A stretch of DNA of 64,000 nt. Source: Acridotheres tristis. Taxonomy: Eukaryota; Chordata; Aves; Passeriformes; Sturnidae. The translations under genes and the position numbers were made by a program. The stretch lies in assembly GCA_037013685.1 (NCBI GenBank), contig CM072885.1, positions 23,030,125 through 23,094,124 of the forward strand. Direction: 5' to 3'. The notes beneath the pieces are model-generated. The model was not told the origin of the DNA. It searched no databases and saw only the letters and a program-made list of their open reading frames with translations. Every line of letters begins with the position of its first letter. Position 1 is the stretch's first letter. Shown piece after piece: positions 45,301-57,819 of the stretch.

Positions 45301-48136
45301 GCATATGTTTTGGTGGTATCACGCAGAACAGGATGAAGAGGTTTGATGTGTCTAGGTAAGAAAGAGTGCAAAAAAAATTAGGATTTCAGACATCACAAAA
45401 AAGAAATAAAAATGATTAATGGAATTATCCTGTGGAAGATTTCCAGGGAATAATATGTTGTGTAAAGAAGTTTAGTTACATTAGTCACTGCATAAAAATT
45501 TACTATATATGAAAGTAAGAAATAACAACAAAAGGAGACACATGTAGAAGAAAACAAAACTTTGAAGAGATAACCTGCAGGAGAAAAAAGTGGCAGCAGG
45601 ATTTTATTTGTTGCAACTTTAAGAGGCGGGAAAAAAAAAAGTACATTTCAGGAGATCAGAGGCTGCACCCTGTATGTCTTTTTGTGGCAGTGACAAAAGA
45701 TAGTTGAGTCTTCCTATGTGTGTCCATATTATACACTCTTCCTTTGTAGCCTCTCTGCTGAGCAATGTAGTTTGTCCTAAGATAAGAATACCGGGTAGGT
45801 ATTGCAGGAGGAACTGTCTGGATGTTTACATAATTAATGTATTTCAGAGATGGGGAGCTGAGTTGGTTTTGATTGACTTTGGTGCACATGCATAAGGATA
45901 TAAAATACTGGTGCAGTCTGGCCAGCTGGGGTAACTTGTCTCCAGAGGTTGCAGACAGCATTGTGTGAACCAACATCCCTCATACTCTGCACTCTGTCAG
46001 GGATGTCTGCAGGGTACACACAGCATGAAGACAAGGAACACTTTTTTTAGGGTGAGTGTGTAAAAGTGCTAAGATCTGGTTAAATATAGAAATAAAGTTC
46101 TGAAGAAGCTACATGTGTGTATGGTTTGTAATTGTGAATTATGCAAGGCCAAAGACCAAGTCTGTACGTTTCTAGAAATATTTGCTTATTTTATAGCCCT
46201 TTAGATGTAGACTGTTGACCAAATCTGAGACTAAGTAGACCGAGGCACACCTAGAGTTTTCTGAGAAGTTTAGAGAGCAACAGAGTCTCAACTGAAGCAC
46301 AAGACTCAACACAAAAGACCACAGCCTTATTATTTTATAATCCATTGTAATAGACAGTAGAGTTGTTATTTAGGATGTATTAGCAATAAATCTAATCATA
46401 ATAATCTGCATAATCACTGTGTCCTACTTCTAGCACCTGGTCAAGAGCTTACTCTTGACTACGTCACACTTGTCTTGTGCCTTCCAGCAGTAAGGCAAAA
46501 TATAAAACTACAAAAAATCTCTACCATTGCTCCAATCTCTAATTAGAACTTTCATTTTTGCCAGTGAGCAGCTTATGCTGAGAACTGAAGAATCATACTG
46601 CTGATGCTGCTTTTTCCTATTGAAGTATCATGCATCTGCTAGAAAGGCTAAATTTTTTTCTGCTATTGTCCAAGTTCTAGAAATACATACTTTTATTTAT
46701 ATACACAGACACACACACACTCAACATCAAGGTCTAGGAAAGAATATTTGATCTCTACAGTGTACAGGCTAAATAACACTTTCTTTTCAACTGCTTTATT
46801 ATATTAGCACCAAGAAGTAAATCCAGAACAGTGGTTTCTAAGTGACAAGCAACAGTACTAAAACAGCATTTAAGAAAGGTATGTGCCACTAATTCTTCCA
46901 AAGACTTTAAGAAATGGGTGGGTAATGAGACATAAGCTGGCTGCTACCTCTTTCAATGAAATATCTTTACAGAAACCGGTGACTCAGAGTGTGTCATTCT
47001 TGCTTAGCAAGTGGAACCATAAACGAATCCCCCAGAGTGACAATTTTCTCATTAACATTAAAGATCATCTGGAATCCCATTAGTAACACACTCATGTCTA
47101 GAGCATATAGAAGGTACAACATAATGAAGCTAACTAAATTGGGAACAGAATGAGGCAAAAGTCTATTTTACTGTCCTTTGGAATGGATTCTTAAAATATA
47201 CTTTTGAGAACAGGCATGAAAAGAGAGCAAAAATGAAGATAGAGTCAAATATGCAAAAGGAGGTTGTGGCTCATGACAAGACAAGAATGGCAGTTGGAAG
47301 GAATTATTTCAATAAAATACTCTTAAACCTCAGAAGACTGCCCCTTTTTTGTCTAAATTTTTGTGGGCTAGCTGCAAATAAATGGGGAGAGATCTGAAAG
47401 GTGACTGGAAAAAGCAGTCTGACAGACAATCTTTGATAAGAAAAAGTAACATGAAGGTGAATGTACTTGAACATCCACCAACCTGTCTTCCATTTTCTGA
47501 ACCTCAGATTGAAATTACTAACTAGCAAAGGAACAGTATAAAAATTACTTCAATCAGTGTGAACACAGGATATATGGGAAGCAGTAGTGTATTATTATCC
47601 CATTACTTCACAATTATATGTCACATTAATTCATGTTCTGCATAGATAAAAAAGAGATACCACATACTATGGTCCAATGCTGTGAGCATAAAGAAAACAT
47701 CTGAATAGACTCCTGTGCCTTTGTATCAAAAAATATTTTCTTTTAAAATAGCATTACAGAGGCTGTTTATTCTATCCTTTTTTAATTTCACATTTCTGAA
47801 GTTTTACTACCTCAGTTTCCTTACTTGAAGGAGTTTTCACAGATTTACTTTCCTTTCTTATGCACTTTCCAAAAGTATCTGAAGTACTCTGTTGTCAATT
47901 TTTGTAGCATGTAGGGGAGGATTTTTAAATACGCTTCTGAAATAACTTCCTACTATCCAGCTTGATGGGTATCACTGTGAATATGGAAACTTCAGTTACT
48001 TTCCAATGCTTCCATTTTAAAATAAGAGAGAAAATGCACTCAAAAATTAGCAGGGGAAGAAATCACTCCCATCTAAAAACTAGGACAAGGTAAGCCCAAA
48101 GACCAGGATAAATCAATCTACAGGAAACAGGTATTA
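42351..48136. other. AT-rich intergenic DNA, no gene seen
   Basis: The largest frames (102 codons at 43840-44148 and 106 codons at 45656-45976, both minus) show no domain. A segment around 45660-46110 has a TATA-like GGATATAAAATAC and, 190 bp on, GAAATAAAGTTC, so it may be an old LTR, but no ends could be fixed. A short CACA repeat lies near 46709-46719. Confidence 0.45.
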
Positions 48137-48141
48137 CTAGG

Positions 48142-48860
48142 TGTCTTGGTTTGAAAGACAGGTATGGTCTAAGGAAAGGCAGGAGCCCCTTTTCTGCGAT
48201 GCAGAGTGCACCCCCCTCCCTTTTAATTATTTTAGGTCCAAATCAGATGCCTTCAGGCAGGAGATGTGGGGATAAGAATAACAGTTCTTTACTGGTATCT
48301 AACAAGGCAGAAAACAACAACAGCTACAAAAATCGACAACAAAACAGAACAGTCTAGCTCGGCTCCAGTCTCTTTTGGCTGCAGGCCGTCTCCCTGTGCT
48401 CAGTTACCGGTGCTGTGGGGGCAGGGCAGGTCCCGCGCAGTTGAAGAGGGCTGGAGTGATGGCGGCGGAGGCCCAGGGGTGAGAGGGATGGGAAAGTGAC
48501 TCCCCCCCCTCGTGGCGTCGGTCGTGGTGCTCAGCAGAGTGTCCGGAGATAGTAGGGTGAGATGGGAGAGCAGCAGAGCGATGTCCAACAGCAGGGAGCG
48601 TGGATCTCAGTGCTGGGATGGCAGGGGAGATGCCAGAGCGAAGCCCAGGCTGTCCTCCCACTCCACGAGCCAAGTGAGAGAGAGAGCCCCGCTCCAGACC
48701 CCTGTCCCACCTTTCCTTTTCCGGTTCCCCCCTCCTCCCCCTCCACCCACCCCCCTACGAGAGAACATTATCTGTCGTTTTAAGGTGTAGCCACAATTAC
48801 TTAACATAACAAAGGGAGAAAATTCCATAGAAAGAAAAGGGAACAATTCAACCTCCAACA
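48142..48860 (-). mobile_element. Solo ERVL-type LTR with perfect 5-bp TSD
   Basis: A 719-bp LTR runs from TGTCTTGGTTTGAAAG to ACCTCCAACA, flanked by CTAGG at 48137-48141 and 48861-48865. It is the same family as the split LTR at 22858-24821. Its GC-rich middle (48360-48770) yields frames of 62-92 codons on both strands, none meaningful. Orientation is inferred from related LTRs. Its right-hand TSD is at the same time the left flank of the next LTR. Confidence 0.88.
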
Positions 48861-49232
48861 CTAGGTGTGTTGGTTTTGTATGTCTTGGGTTTTCGGCAGG
48901 AGGGCCATGGAGCTCCTCTGTGAAAGCTGCTGGAAGCTTCTACCATGTCTGGCAGAGCCAATGGCTGATGGCTCTGAAGATGGACATGCCACTGGCCAAA
49001 ACTGGGTCAGTGAGAGAGGCTGGTAACGCCTCTGTAATATTTAAGAAGAAGATCAAAACAAAGTGGGCACAGTTTTTTCTAGTCAGAGAAGAGGAGGAGG
49101 TGAGAACATGTGAGGGAAACAACATGGAGACATCAAGGTCAGTGGAGAAGGAGGTGCAGGAGGTGCTTCAGGTGCCAGAGCTGAGATTCCTCTGCAGGCC
49201 ATAGTGAGACCACACATGCAGGTGCCCCTGCA

Positions 49233-50121
49233 GCCCATGGGGATCCATGGGGGATGCAGAGATCCACCCATAGCCCATGGGGATCCATGGGCAATGTAGA
49301 GATCCATGCACAGCCCCTGAGGATCCATAGGGAATACAGAGATCCACCTACTGTTGCAGTTCATATTACAGTCTTGTCATCTCCTCTGTTAAAATTGTTC
49401 ATTCCCATGTTGTACTCCCCTAGTTCTATATTTTATGGTTTGTCCCTTTCCCGCCTCAACCCATGTCCATTACCCTAAGCCTCTCCCATACTTCTGGAGT
49501 CTTCCCTGTTTGTAGCCTTAAACCCGTCCTACCAAGTTGTCAATCCCCTTCTACTCCTCCCTTTGTTCCAGAGAGTTCTGTGTTAATCACCCCTTCCTTG
49601 TAATATGATTTGCAGTTGTGTATGTTTCCCCACCTATGTTTCCCACTATTGGTTAAGGATGTGAGAAGCCCCTCCTGATGTCACGCCCTCTGTTTAAGCT
49701 GATTGGTTAACTGCACGTACCCTCCCATGGGGGAGGCCCCCTATTTAAGTTTGTGTCAGGCAGCTCTCCCTGCCTTTTGTGGTTCTTCCTCCCTGACCCC
49801 AGTTGGACACCCTAACCCTATCCAATAAACCTTTCCCTTGGACCCATAAAAGGACTCTCCTGCTCTTTTTGTTCTCCTCCGGACGCATCACTGAAGCAGT
49901 AGCTGGGAGCTACACTTCTACTTTGGGTTCTCCCGGATCCCAAAGAGAAGCCACTCTTGGCGTGGGCTCGCCCAGAGCTAGCTGGGAGGCCCTGTTGGAG
50001 TGGGCAGGTAGCGAGCTGCATCAACCTACAGCCCATGGCGATCCACAGGGAATGCACAGATGCACCCACAGCCCATGGGGATCCATGAGGGATTCAGAAA
50101 TCTACACACAGCCCATAGGGG
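49233..50121 (+). repeat. 40-bp minisatellite, about 5.3 units, split by an LTR
   Basis: Units starting GCCCATGGGG or close variants begin at 49233, 49273, 49313, 50031, 50071 and (partial) 50111. Each full unit is 40 bp and contains GGATCCATGGG-like and GAGATCCACC-like parts. The third unit is broken at its last base by the LTR at 49352-50023. Confidence 0.9.
49352..50023 (+). mobile_element. Solo class II LTR (family A) in the minisatellite
   Basis: A 672-bp LTR runs from TGTTGCAGTTC to GAGCTGCATCA, flanked by perfect 6-bp ACCTAC at 49346-49351 and 50024-50029. It has CTATTTAAGTTTGTG near 49741 and CCAATAAACC near 49822. It inserted after the host LTR was in place. Confidence 0.93.
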
Positions 50122-50758
50122 AGGTGCCCACACTAGAGCAGGTGATGCCTGGAGGAGGCTGTGATCCAGTGGGAGACCCAGTGGACAGAGGGCCAAGCTT
50201 CCAGGCTGGAGCAGCCTGTCCTCAGAGGGCTGCACCCCATGGAAAGAGAGACCCATGTCACAGCAGTTTTGGGAGGACTGCCTGCCCATGGGAGGGACTC
50301 ATATTGCACCAGTTTTGGCAGGACTCATGAGATTTGGAGACACACGGGAGAAGTTAATGGAGAACTGTCTCCCATGGGAGGGACCCCATGGCTTCACAGG
50401 GGAAAGACTCCTCTCCCTGAGCAGCAGAAGAAAACCTCAGGTGATGAAGGGACCACATCCCCAGGCCCTGTCTCCCTGTGCTGCTGGTGGGAAGGAGCGA
50501 AGGGTCAGGGAAAGAAAAGGTGTTCTTTAAGGGCTTATTTTACTTCTCATTATCTTCCTCTGATTCTGTTAGTAATAAAGTCACTTTATAACTTCAAGCC
50601 AGGCCTGTTTTGCCCTTGGAGTGTTTTCTCCTTATCTCAACTCATGAGCCCTTTGTTAATTTTTTATCCTTTCCTCTGCCCAGCTGTGGCAGGGCAGGGT
50701 GCGTGAGCAGCACTCATGGGTGCCTGGCATTGGGTCAGTGTCAAACAACAACATTAGG

Positions 50759-51780
50759 TATCCAATACATTCCATCATCATCGTGTTCTCAAAACAACTC
50801 ATAATTTTTAATGAATTTACCAACATAGCACGTGTGATAGAGGTGGCTACAAGAAAGACTAAGAGTCATATGGAAAATAAAGGAGTAAAAGAAAACAGCC
50901 CAAGGGTTTTTGAGGTACCTAAAAAGTTAAGATACAATATCACATATTCCTAACATATCTGTAATTGCTATAGGTTTTCTTTTGTAATATAAGCAAAAAA
51001 ATATTTCTTGCCAAAAATTAGCCATATTCTTTCCCTGCAAGAATTATTTCATTTCAATAGATTTGCCCAAGTGACTTATTTGTACCAATCTATGTAATAT
51101 TCAAAGCTAACTCTTGTTCATTTAGCACAAAGCACTTCCAATCATTCATTGCAAATAGTCCACTATAATTGTTTATATATTCAATGGCAACTTTAGTGGT
51201 AGAATTTCCTAACATTTCAGAGGTCTTTCTTTACAACTGGAATATTTTAAATATTTTTCAAGCAATTTGCTAGATTTTAAAAAACAGTGTAAAGGGAAAA
51301 AAGAGCTTTCATCTCACATATTGTATGAACTCTTCCTTTTAGTGAGTTGACAATCTTTAGACTATAGATCCTTCTTATTTTTTTAAATTTTATAACATCC
51401 TCAGTGACGTTGCTACTCTCCAGGGAAGATTTTACAGGAAAATGAGATATCTGCTTTACCAGTAGATTTACTTATCCATCAGTATGTTGTCTTTCTGAAA
51501 GATATGATGATTCTGAATCTTCATCTGAAATTATTCTGAACTGTACTACTGAGTGACTTCCTGCTTTTTTCTTTGCCATGGTTTCCACCTTCACAGAATT
51601 CTTAGGCACAGTTTTCCTTTATGCCTTTTTCCGGAGATGTCCCATGCCACATTTCATTCTTGCTTCTCCAATTAGTCTCAGCTCCCAAATGCTCTTTCTC
51701 CTTTTAACTCAAGTTGACATCTCAATCTCTCTCAATTACTTAAATCACGTGTCATCCCACACATTTTGGGATAGCATGTG
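50759..51780. other. AT-rich intergenic DNA, no gene seen
   Basis: Short frames only; no element was recognised. Confidence 0.5.
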
Positions 51781-51786
51781 TGTAAG

Positions 51787-52476
51787 TGTTGTGGTTTGTT
51801 GTTTTCCGTTGTTATAACTTTGTTATCTCCTTTGTTGTAATGGTTCATTCCTGTGTTGTACCCCCTGGTTCAATGTGTTATGGTTTTTCCCCTTCCCGCC
51901 TCAACCCTTGTCCATTATCCCAAACCCCTCGCAGGTTTCCAGAGTTTCCCCTGTCTGTTACCCCAAAATCATCCCATAAGGTTGTCAATCCCTCATAGCC
52001 CCTCCCATTCTTCTAGAATGTTCGATGTCTGTCATTCCTTCCTATGTATCCCATTGGTTATGTTTCGGTGTCTCCACCTATGTATTTCCCTGATTGGTTA
52101 TGTACAGCTGAAGCCCCACCTTATGTTACATCCCCTGGTTGTGCTGATTGGTCAGCCCGTTGTACCCTCCCATGGGGGAGGACCCTTACTTAAGTTTGTG
52201 TAAGCCTACTTTCCCTGCCTTTTGTGGTTCATCCTCCCCTACCTCAGCTAGTTTCCCTGACCCTATCCAATAAACCCTTTCCTTGGATCTACAAAAGGAC
52301 TCTCTCGCACTCTCTATTCTTCCTCGGACAGGTATTGCTTGACCAGGAGCTTGGAGCTCCACACCTCTACACTTTGGGTTTCCTGGAATCCTGAAGAGAG
52401 GCCACTCTTGGCATGGGTTCTTCCCTGAGCTAGTGGGGCCACCCTAGCTGGAGTGGGCAATCAGCAAACCATGTCA
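51787..52476 (+). mobile_element. Solo class II LTR (family A)
   Basis: A 690-bp LTR runs from TGTTGTGGTTTG to AACCATGTCA, flanked by perfect TGTAAG at 51781-51786 and 52477-52482. It has ACTTAAGTTTGTG near 52190 and CCAATAAACCC near 52267. It is closest by eye to the copy at 49352-50023. Confidence 0.93.
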
Positions 52477-52482
52477 TGTAAG

Positions 52483-55400
52483 CAGTTACTTCCTTTCCCT
52501 CAGTTTGTCATGGTGGTAATTTTTGCCCATGGAGGTTATGCAAATCTGCTTCACCAGGCCTGGCATCTTCCTGTTGTTGTGTCCACACTTTTCCCACAGT
52601 TTGCACAGTGGAATCTTGTCTGGTATGCTAATTCCAAACCTTTCACCTCTCTGTAGGCCTGAAATTAACACCTTTCTGTTTGCAATCTGTTTTTCTATGG
52701 TAGCTTATCTTCTGGAAACTTCAATCTTTCAGTATTGGAGACAATTTATTTCATTCTTTAGATCCTGACAATTTTGCACATCTTTCTTCATGAGCAGTAA
52801 AAGGTGACTCTTCAAGACAGAAATATCTGAACATATTTTCCTCACATGGATGTTTCAACATTCACACTAACCAAATATGAAGTAAGCATGAGAGGATAAA
52901 AATCCTTGAAAGCTGAAGACTTTCTGTGAATTGTCATAGATTTCTTTTTTCTACAAAGCTTTTTTTCGGTCATCACAAAAAAATTACACCTACTTCAAAA
53001 TCTAGATATGTTAGTTCTCCTTGATGAAAGCAATCATAAAGGGGCAACACAATCAAATAAACTTACTTTTCAATAACCTTAGTCCACTGAAAGTTAATTT
53101 AAATTTAATAAGATAACAGTTTGGAAAATTTCAAAGTAGTTGAAAGCATAGCTTTATAATGGAAAATGTCTAAAGACATAAAATATAGTAACAAGCTTAA
53201 TATTATGCCTGTCAAAAGAGATACATATTGGAATTACTGAGATGGTTTAGCTTTGTATGATTGTTTTATTTAATTTCCAGTTTCCCATGAGATCCTCTTT
53301 CCACTGAGCTAACACCTAAATGTAGTTTCTACTCTTTGTATGTCAAAAAAATAATGGAGTCCTAATACATTAATGAAAGAACCCGTTTCTTCAACGGTGC
53401 TAATGTCTGTGAATTATACATAAAATTAAGCCAGAGTTGTACCATTCATAACACTGAGAGATTAATTTTACAGAAACTTTCCATATCAAGACTCCTCACA
53501 ATAATAAAATTCACTGCAACGCTTAATGACATTGTACTGGTAATTTCAGTCTGGATAAAAAGTAAAAACAAAATCAAGCTTCCATTTCATCAGAGTAGTG
53601 AACTCCCCAAAAGTGAATTCACTAATTATTTTTCACAAGTTGATCATTAATTTTTGGTTTGTGTGTATATGGAATTGATTGAGGATAAAAATTCTAGTAA
53701 ATTCCCATGCATCTGCTTTAAATCTCCTCCTTTTACAGTTACATAAGCATAGGCATACCTTTCATCTTGCTTTTTTTTGTTTTATTCTCATGACAAATTT
53801 CTATCAGTATTCATTTTAAAAAAGATTACCTCAACTCTACTTATGAACTTGAGTATGCATCCACTTGTGTAATATCTATTTAGCCTGCAGGAGTGACATC
53901 AAATTTGAACCAATCACAACAGTGGCATGAATAATGTAGTTTTTGCACCCACGTCCTGGAAAGTGCTACATATGGTCTCTATTTTTACCTTTTGCCCCTT
54001 GAATATGTATGTACTTAATATGAAAACAGAGGGGATTTCAGGTATTGAGCTATGATTTGTACACATAACCTGTTTCAGCCACAGAGACTTTGAAATGCCA
54101 AAGTTAAAATGTTAAAAATAGTAAGTGCTTTAAAAATATCTCCAAAAATTTTCAACAAGAATTGTACCCCCACATACAGTAGTAGTACAACATAATCTGA
54201 AGTCTCTCATCTGTGCACTGTTTTCTTATCCATTCATTTTATAACACTGTATACATTTGTATTTTGCCAACTGGCACCAAATTCAGTAATTTTCCTGACT
54301 TACTTGTTAATATTTTCTCTTCTAATATTTTCAGAAGTGTTTAGTATTTAAATATTTTGTCAAAGCAATGCCCTTGTATGTATTAGATTTCTAAATATGA
54401 AAAAATTACCTGTTTATTCTTGGGTGTGTGCTCCTAAAACTCCCCATTCTGATCCTGTTTCTATCAATGTCAGGAGACAATCTCTCAGCTGATGCAAAAT
54501 ATCATAATTCTATTAACTAGAAAAAAATGTTCATAATTCATACTGCCCAGATGTTATTTCTAGGCTCTTATCCATGTCATGCCCTAAATAGCACTTATAG
54601 CAGCATACTGGACTGCAGAGGGCTCCAAACCTGTGTTTTATTCTGTCACAGTAAATCACAAGTTTATTTCTGCTGGACATTGTACGAAAGAAACAGTTGA
54701 TGAACAATTCTGCAGATACTTTGGAAACTATGAGACATTTCCTATGGTTCAAAGTGTTTCATTTTTTGCCTCTCTTCTATCTTCACAATTATTTCTAGAG
54801 TTTAGTTAATGGGTTGGGAAAAAAGAAACAACAGAAAATAAAGTTGTACCAAAGGACAATTATTTACTGTCCAAAAAAAGAAAAAAAAAATTAACAGAGG
54901 AGTGTTTATCTCAACAAGTCTATCTGACTTCTAATTTACAAGTTTCTGAGTGCATTGATCAGTTTAGGGGTGTTCCTAACAGTCAAATAATGCCATGGAA
55001 TCTGTGCTACCAGAAGATTCACTGAAGCATGTTCTGAAAAAGCTATGCATTCATTTCTGAAAACATCATTGTGATAAATGTGCTATTGAGGTGAAGCAAT
55101 GGCAGGTTAAGGCAATTTCTTATGGCTTGATATATGTTAAGGTTGAGGTATGTTAAATATGAAATATGTTAAATAATAAGCACATCAATAGACATTTCAA
55201 ATTTATCTCTTCAACTCTTGAATTAATGCTAAAGATGGAAAATAAACTTTGCAATGCAGTGTAGAACTCCAGGTCTCACTCTGATGGACATTTGTAACTG
55301 CTCTTTTTTATGTATGTGTAAAACAGCAATGAAGGTCTTTAGTGGGAAAATTTTACCTTCAGATTGCTATTCTTTAATATGCTTATGATGCTGACGTTTC

Positions 55401-56731
55401 AGAATAGGAAAGAAATAATGACAACTTTCCTTTACTCATTTTTCTATAAACTTTGGCATGTATTTTTTCAATAGTATATACACAGAATGGTTGTACTAAT
55501 GGTAGCTGAAACATAACTAGATATTAAGGATGAAGTGTTTCAGGCACAGTACAATAATTTTCCCAAAAGGAAATTTTCATCTGTGGTAGGACAACTTTTT
55601 CCAAAGATAGGTCTGAAATAAACTTACCAAAATCACCAGCTCTTGCAAATTTTACCATATGTTTTTGTAAACATTAGGAAAAATTTCAATTAAACATATA
55701 CATATTGGAACACAGATGCATGCAAAAATATGAAGACATTTTAGAAGATCTTTCAAGTCACTGCTACACAAAATATAACTTCCTTTATTTCAAAAGAGGA
55801 ACGAGCCACCTATGACAAATATTCTAAACGCAGTTAATGCATTTCTAAACATTCTGATAACTATGATTTGATGTGAATATATAAATATAATTGAAACTCA
55901 AAAAATCTTCCTCTTGCATGCAGTAAAATTTCTCCTATGAAAATGTACAACAGGGCCAGATTCTTCACAGTATATAGGTATAGAAATACTGAGAACTCTG
56001 AAGAAGAAGTTCAGAGTTTTTAAGTGTTTTTTGTACCATTCAGGGGCAGGCTACTGTAGCAGACAGTTATCTTTATGCAACTATTGAATCTACCCACAAA
56101 TATAGCAAAGTCAGGGCAGGAGATTGAACACTAGTCAGAAATTACTGACAATGTTTAATTGCTCAGAGCTAACAATCTCATATGGTGCTTTAACTGGGCA
56201 GATAATAAAAGTCAGGAAGTATTTCCAAGGGATATTTTGTCAAGGTCTATCTTTTGGGAGGTGAGGGGAAGAAAATTAAATGTATAAGTGGGGCAGCATG
56301 CCATTTGGCCCCAAAACACTATTAAACTAGTAGCATCGTTGATATCTGTGTTGCACTCATCTAAATGCAGAAGGACCAAAGACTGCACAAAACACCCTGG
56401 GGTCAATGCTTTCTTGGCCTTTGCTTTGCGTGCTATTGTGCCTATGGATTCCAGAACTGATTTGTAAAGCTTCAGCAAAAAAAAAGTATGCCACTCCCTC
56501 TTATTTAAATGCCTACATTCTTAAGATCTCATTCTACATATCTTAAGATCTCAAAACAGTTCCTATTTGGTTTACAACTGTATGGTTGAGACAATCACTT
56601 CTGCAATAGAACAGTCAGTGTTTGCACTGACAGCAAAAGGAATAAGGCCATGCCTTGAAGTGGAAAATAAAAATCTATGAGAAACCTCTGTGTTAAATAT
56701 ATAAAATTTATATAGACAAAAATCTATGAGA
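52483..56731. other. AT-rich intergenic DNA, no gene seen
   Basis: Over 4 kb with only short frames (longest 88 codons at 56212-56478, minus) and no recognisable domain, repeat end or RNA gene. Confidence 0.5.
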
Positions 56732-56736
56732 CATCT

Positions 56737-57377
56737 TGTCCTGGTTCAGGGCAAATTTGGGAGGAAACTTCTGAATGAGGTCCCTCAGGAAAGGGGGGGG
56801 AGGGGAATTGGAGAGAAGTGGAAAAAAAAAGAACTGTTTATTCAACAGGCAACACACCTCCCAGCGCAACAATGACAATATCAAACAGCAAAACCTCTCG
56901 CCGTTCCGAGGGGATGACAGATTCACCAGAGTTCTTTCCGTGGGCTGCCCGGCTCACTCAGTCTGTTCTCAGTCCCTCTGGTGCTGGGGAATGCGCGGCC
57001 CAGGCCGGGCCTGGTGGGCCACAGGTGTGAGCTCCTGGTGCTCTTCTGGGCTTTCAGTCCAAAACAGGTTCAAACAGTTCCAGGAAAACAGGGAAAAAAA
57101 AACAATCCAGGGGTCTTCTCTGCCTCAGCTAGCCAGCAAGGAAAAAAAAAACCCAAGAGCAAAGGAGAGCTCTCTTTCTCCCGCTGTCCACCGCAGACAA
57201 CACAGTCCGAGAGCAGGAATGCGGGGGAGCCCGTGCAATCTCTGATAACAAACTCTGCACTTCTTCCCTCTGCCCTTCCACTCCTGGAACCAGTCTTAAA
57301 GTTGCAGAATTTAATACTCAACACCAACAGAACTGACGATTTTGGGGATATAGGCATCATACAGTCACCCCAAGACA
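56737..57377 (-). mobile_element. 3' LTR of the ERVL
   Basis: A 641-bp LTR. The minus strand starts TGTCTTGGGGTGACTG and ends CTGAACCAGGACA. GTTGAATAAACAG (near 56837-56849) gives the polyA signal on the minus strand. It is preceded, in the minus sense, by GGGATAAGGGGTGGAA, a polypurine tract. Its first 205 bp are nearly identical to 59229-59433. Confidence 0.9.
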
Positions 57378-57534
57378 TTCCACCCCTTATCCCCATATCG
57401 TCAGCTTACTACCATATTTATACACACTGTAATTCTATAAACACATACATCATACACACATATATATATATACACGATACAGCTATAGACAAACAATGAC
57501 AGTGATATGCAATAGTAGTGTTTACATATGGTTC

Positions 57535-57819
57535 TCACCCAACAATTAGATCTCCCTGAGGTACACATCGTGTTGTCCCATCCTTCTGCATTATCCACCA
57601 TGTGCAACCTGGTCCTTGAGCAAAAACAATCCCATGAATGGGTTTGTCTGTATTTGAGGCAGAATTGATCCAAACTCTCTTCCCTAACAAACCCCTGGCA
57701 TGCACCACTGGGACTTTATCTCCATCTACTGTATGCAAGGACTCAGACTGGGCAGGGCCTGCTCGATTTGTGGAACCTCGGGTGTTAACTAACTAAGTAG
57801 CCTTTGCTAAATGCTGCTC
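57535..57819 (-). pseudogene. pol: ERVL integrase C-terminal domain
   Basis: It continues the integrase frame after a TGA (57820-57822) and a TAG (57793-57795). The residues include GDKVPVVHARGLLGKRVWI and a tryptophan pair (CTWWIMQKDG), then a stop at 57535. This fits the DNA-binding C-terminal region of ERVL pol. Confidence 0.75.

Larger units (their letters stand above)
48866..50753 (+). mobile_element. Solo LTR with 40-bp minisatellite, interrupted by another LTR
   Basis: It starts TGTGTTGGTTTTG and ends AACAACA, flanked by CTAGG (48861-48865) and TTAGG (50754-50758). The plus strand has AGTAATAAAGTCAC near 50571 as polyA signal. The same family lies at 15469-16551 in the opposite orientation. 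Net length without the inserted LTR is about 1.2 kb. Frames of 175 and 181 codons (49803-50330 and 50161-50706) cross the LTR boundary or repeats and are not genes. Confidence 0.82.

Noticed and set aside
49803..50706. Frames of 175 and 181 codons
   Set aside because: They cross an LTR boundary and minisatellite units, so they are composites of repeats.
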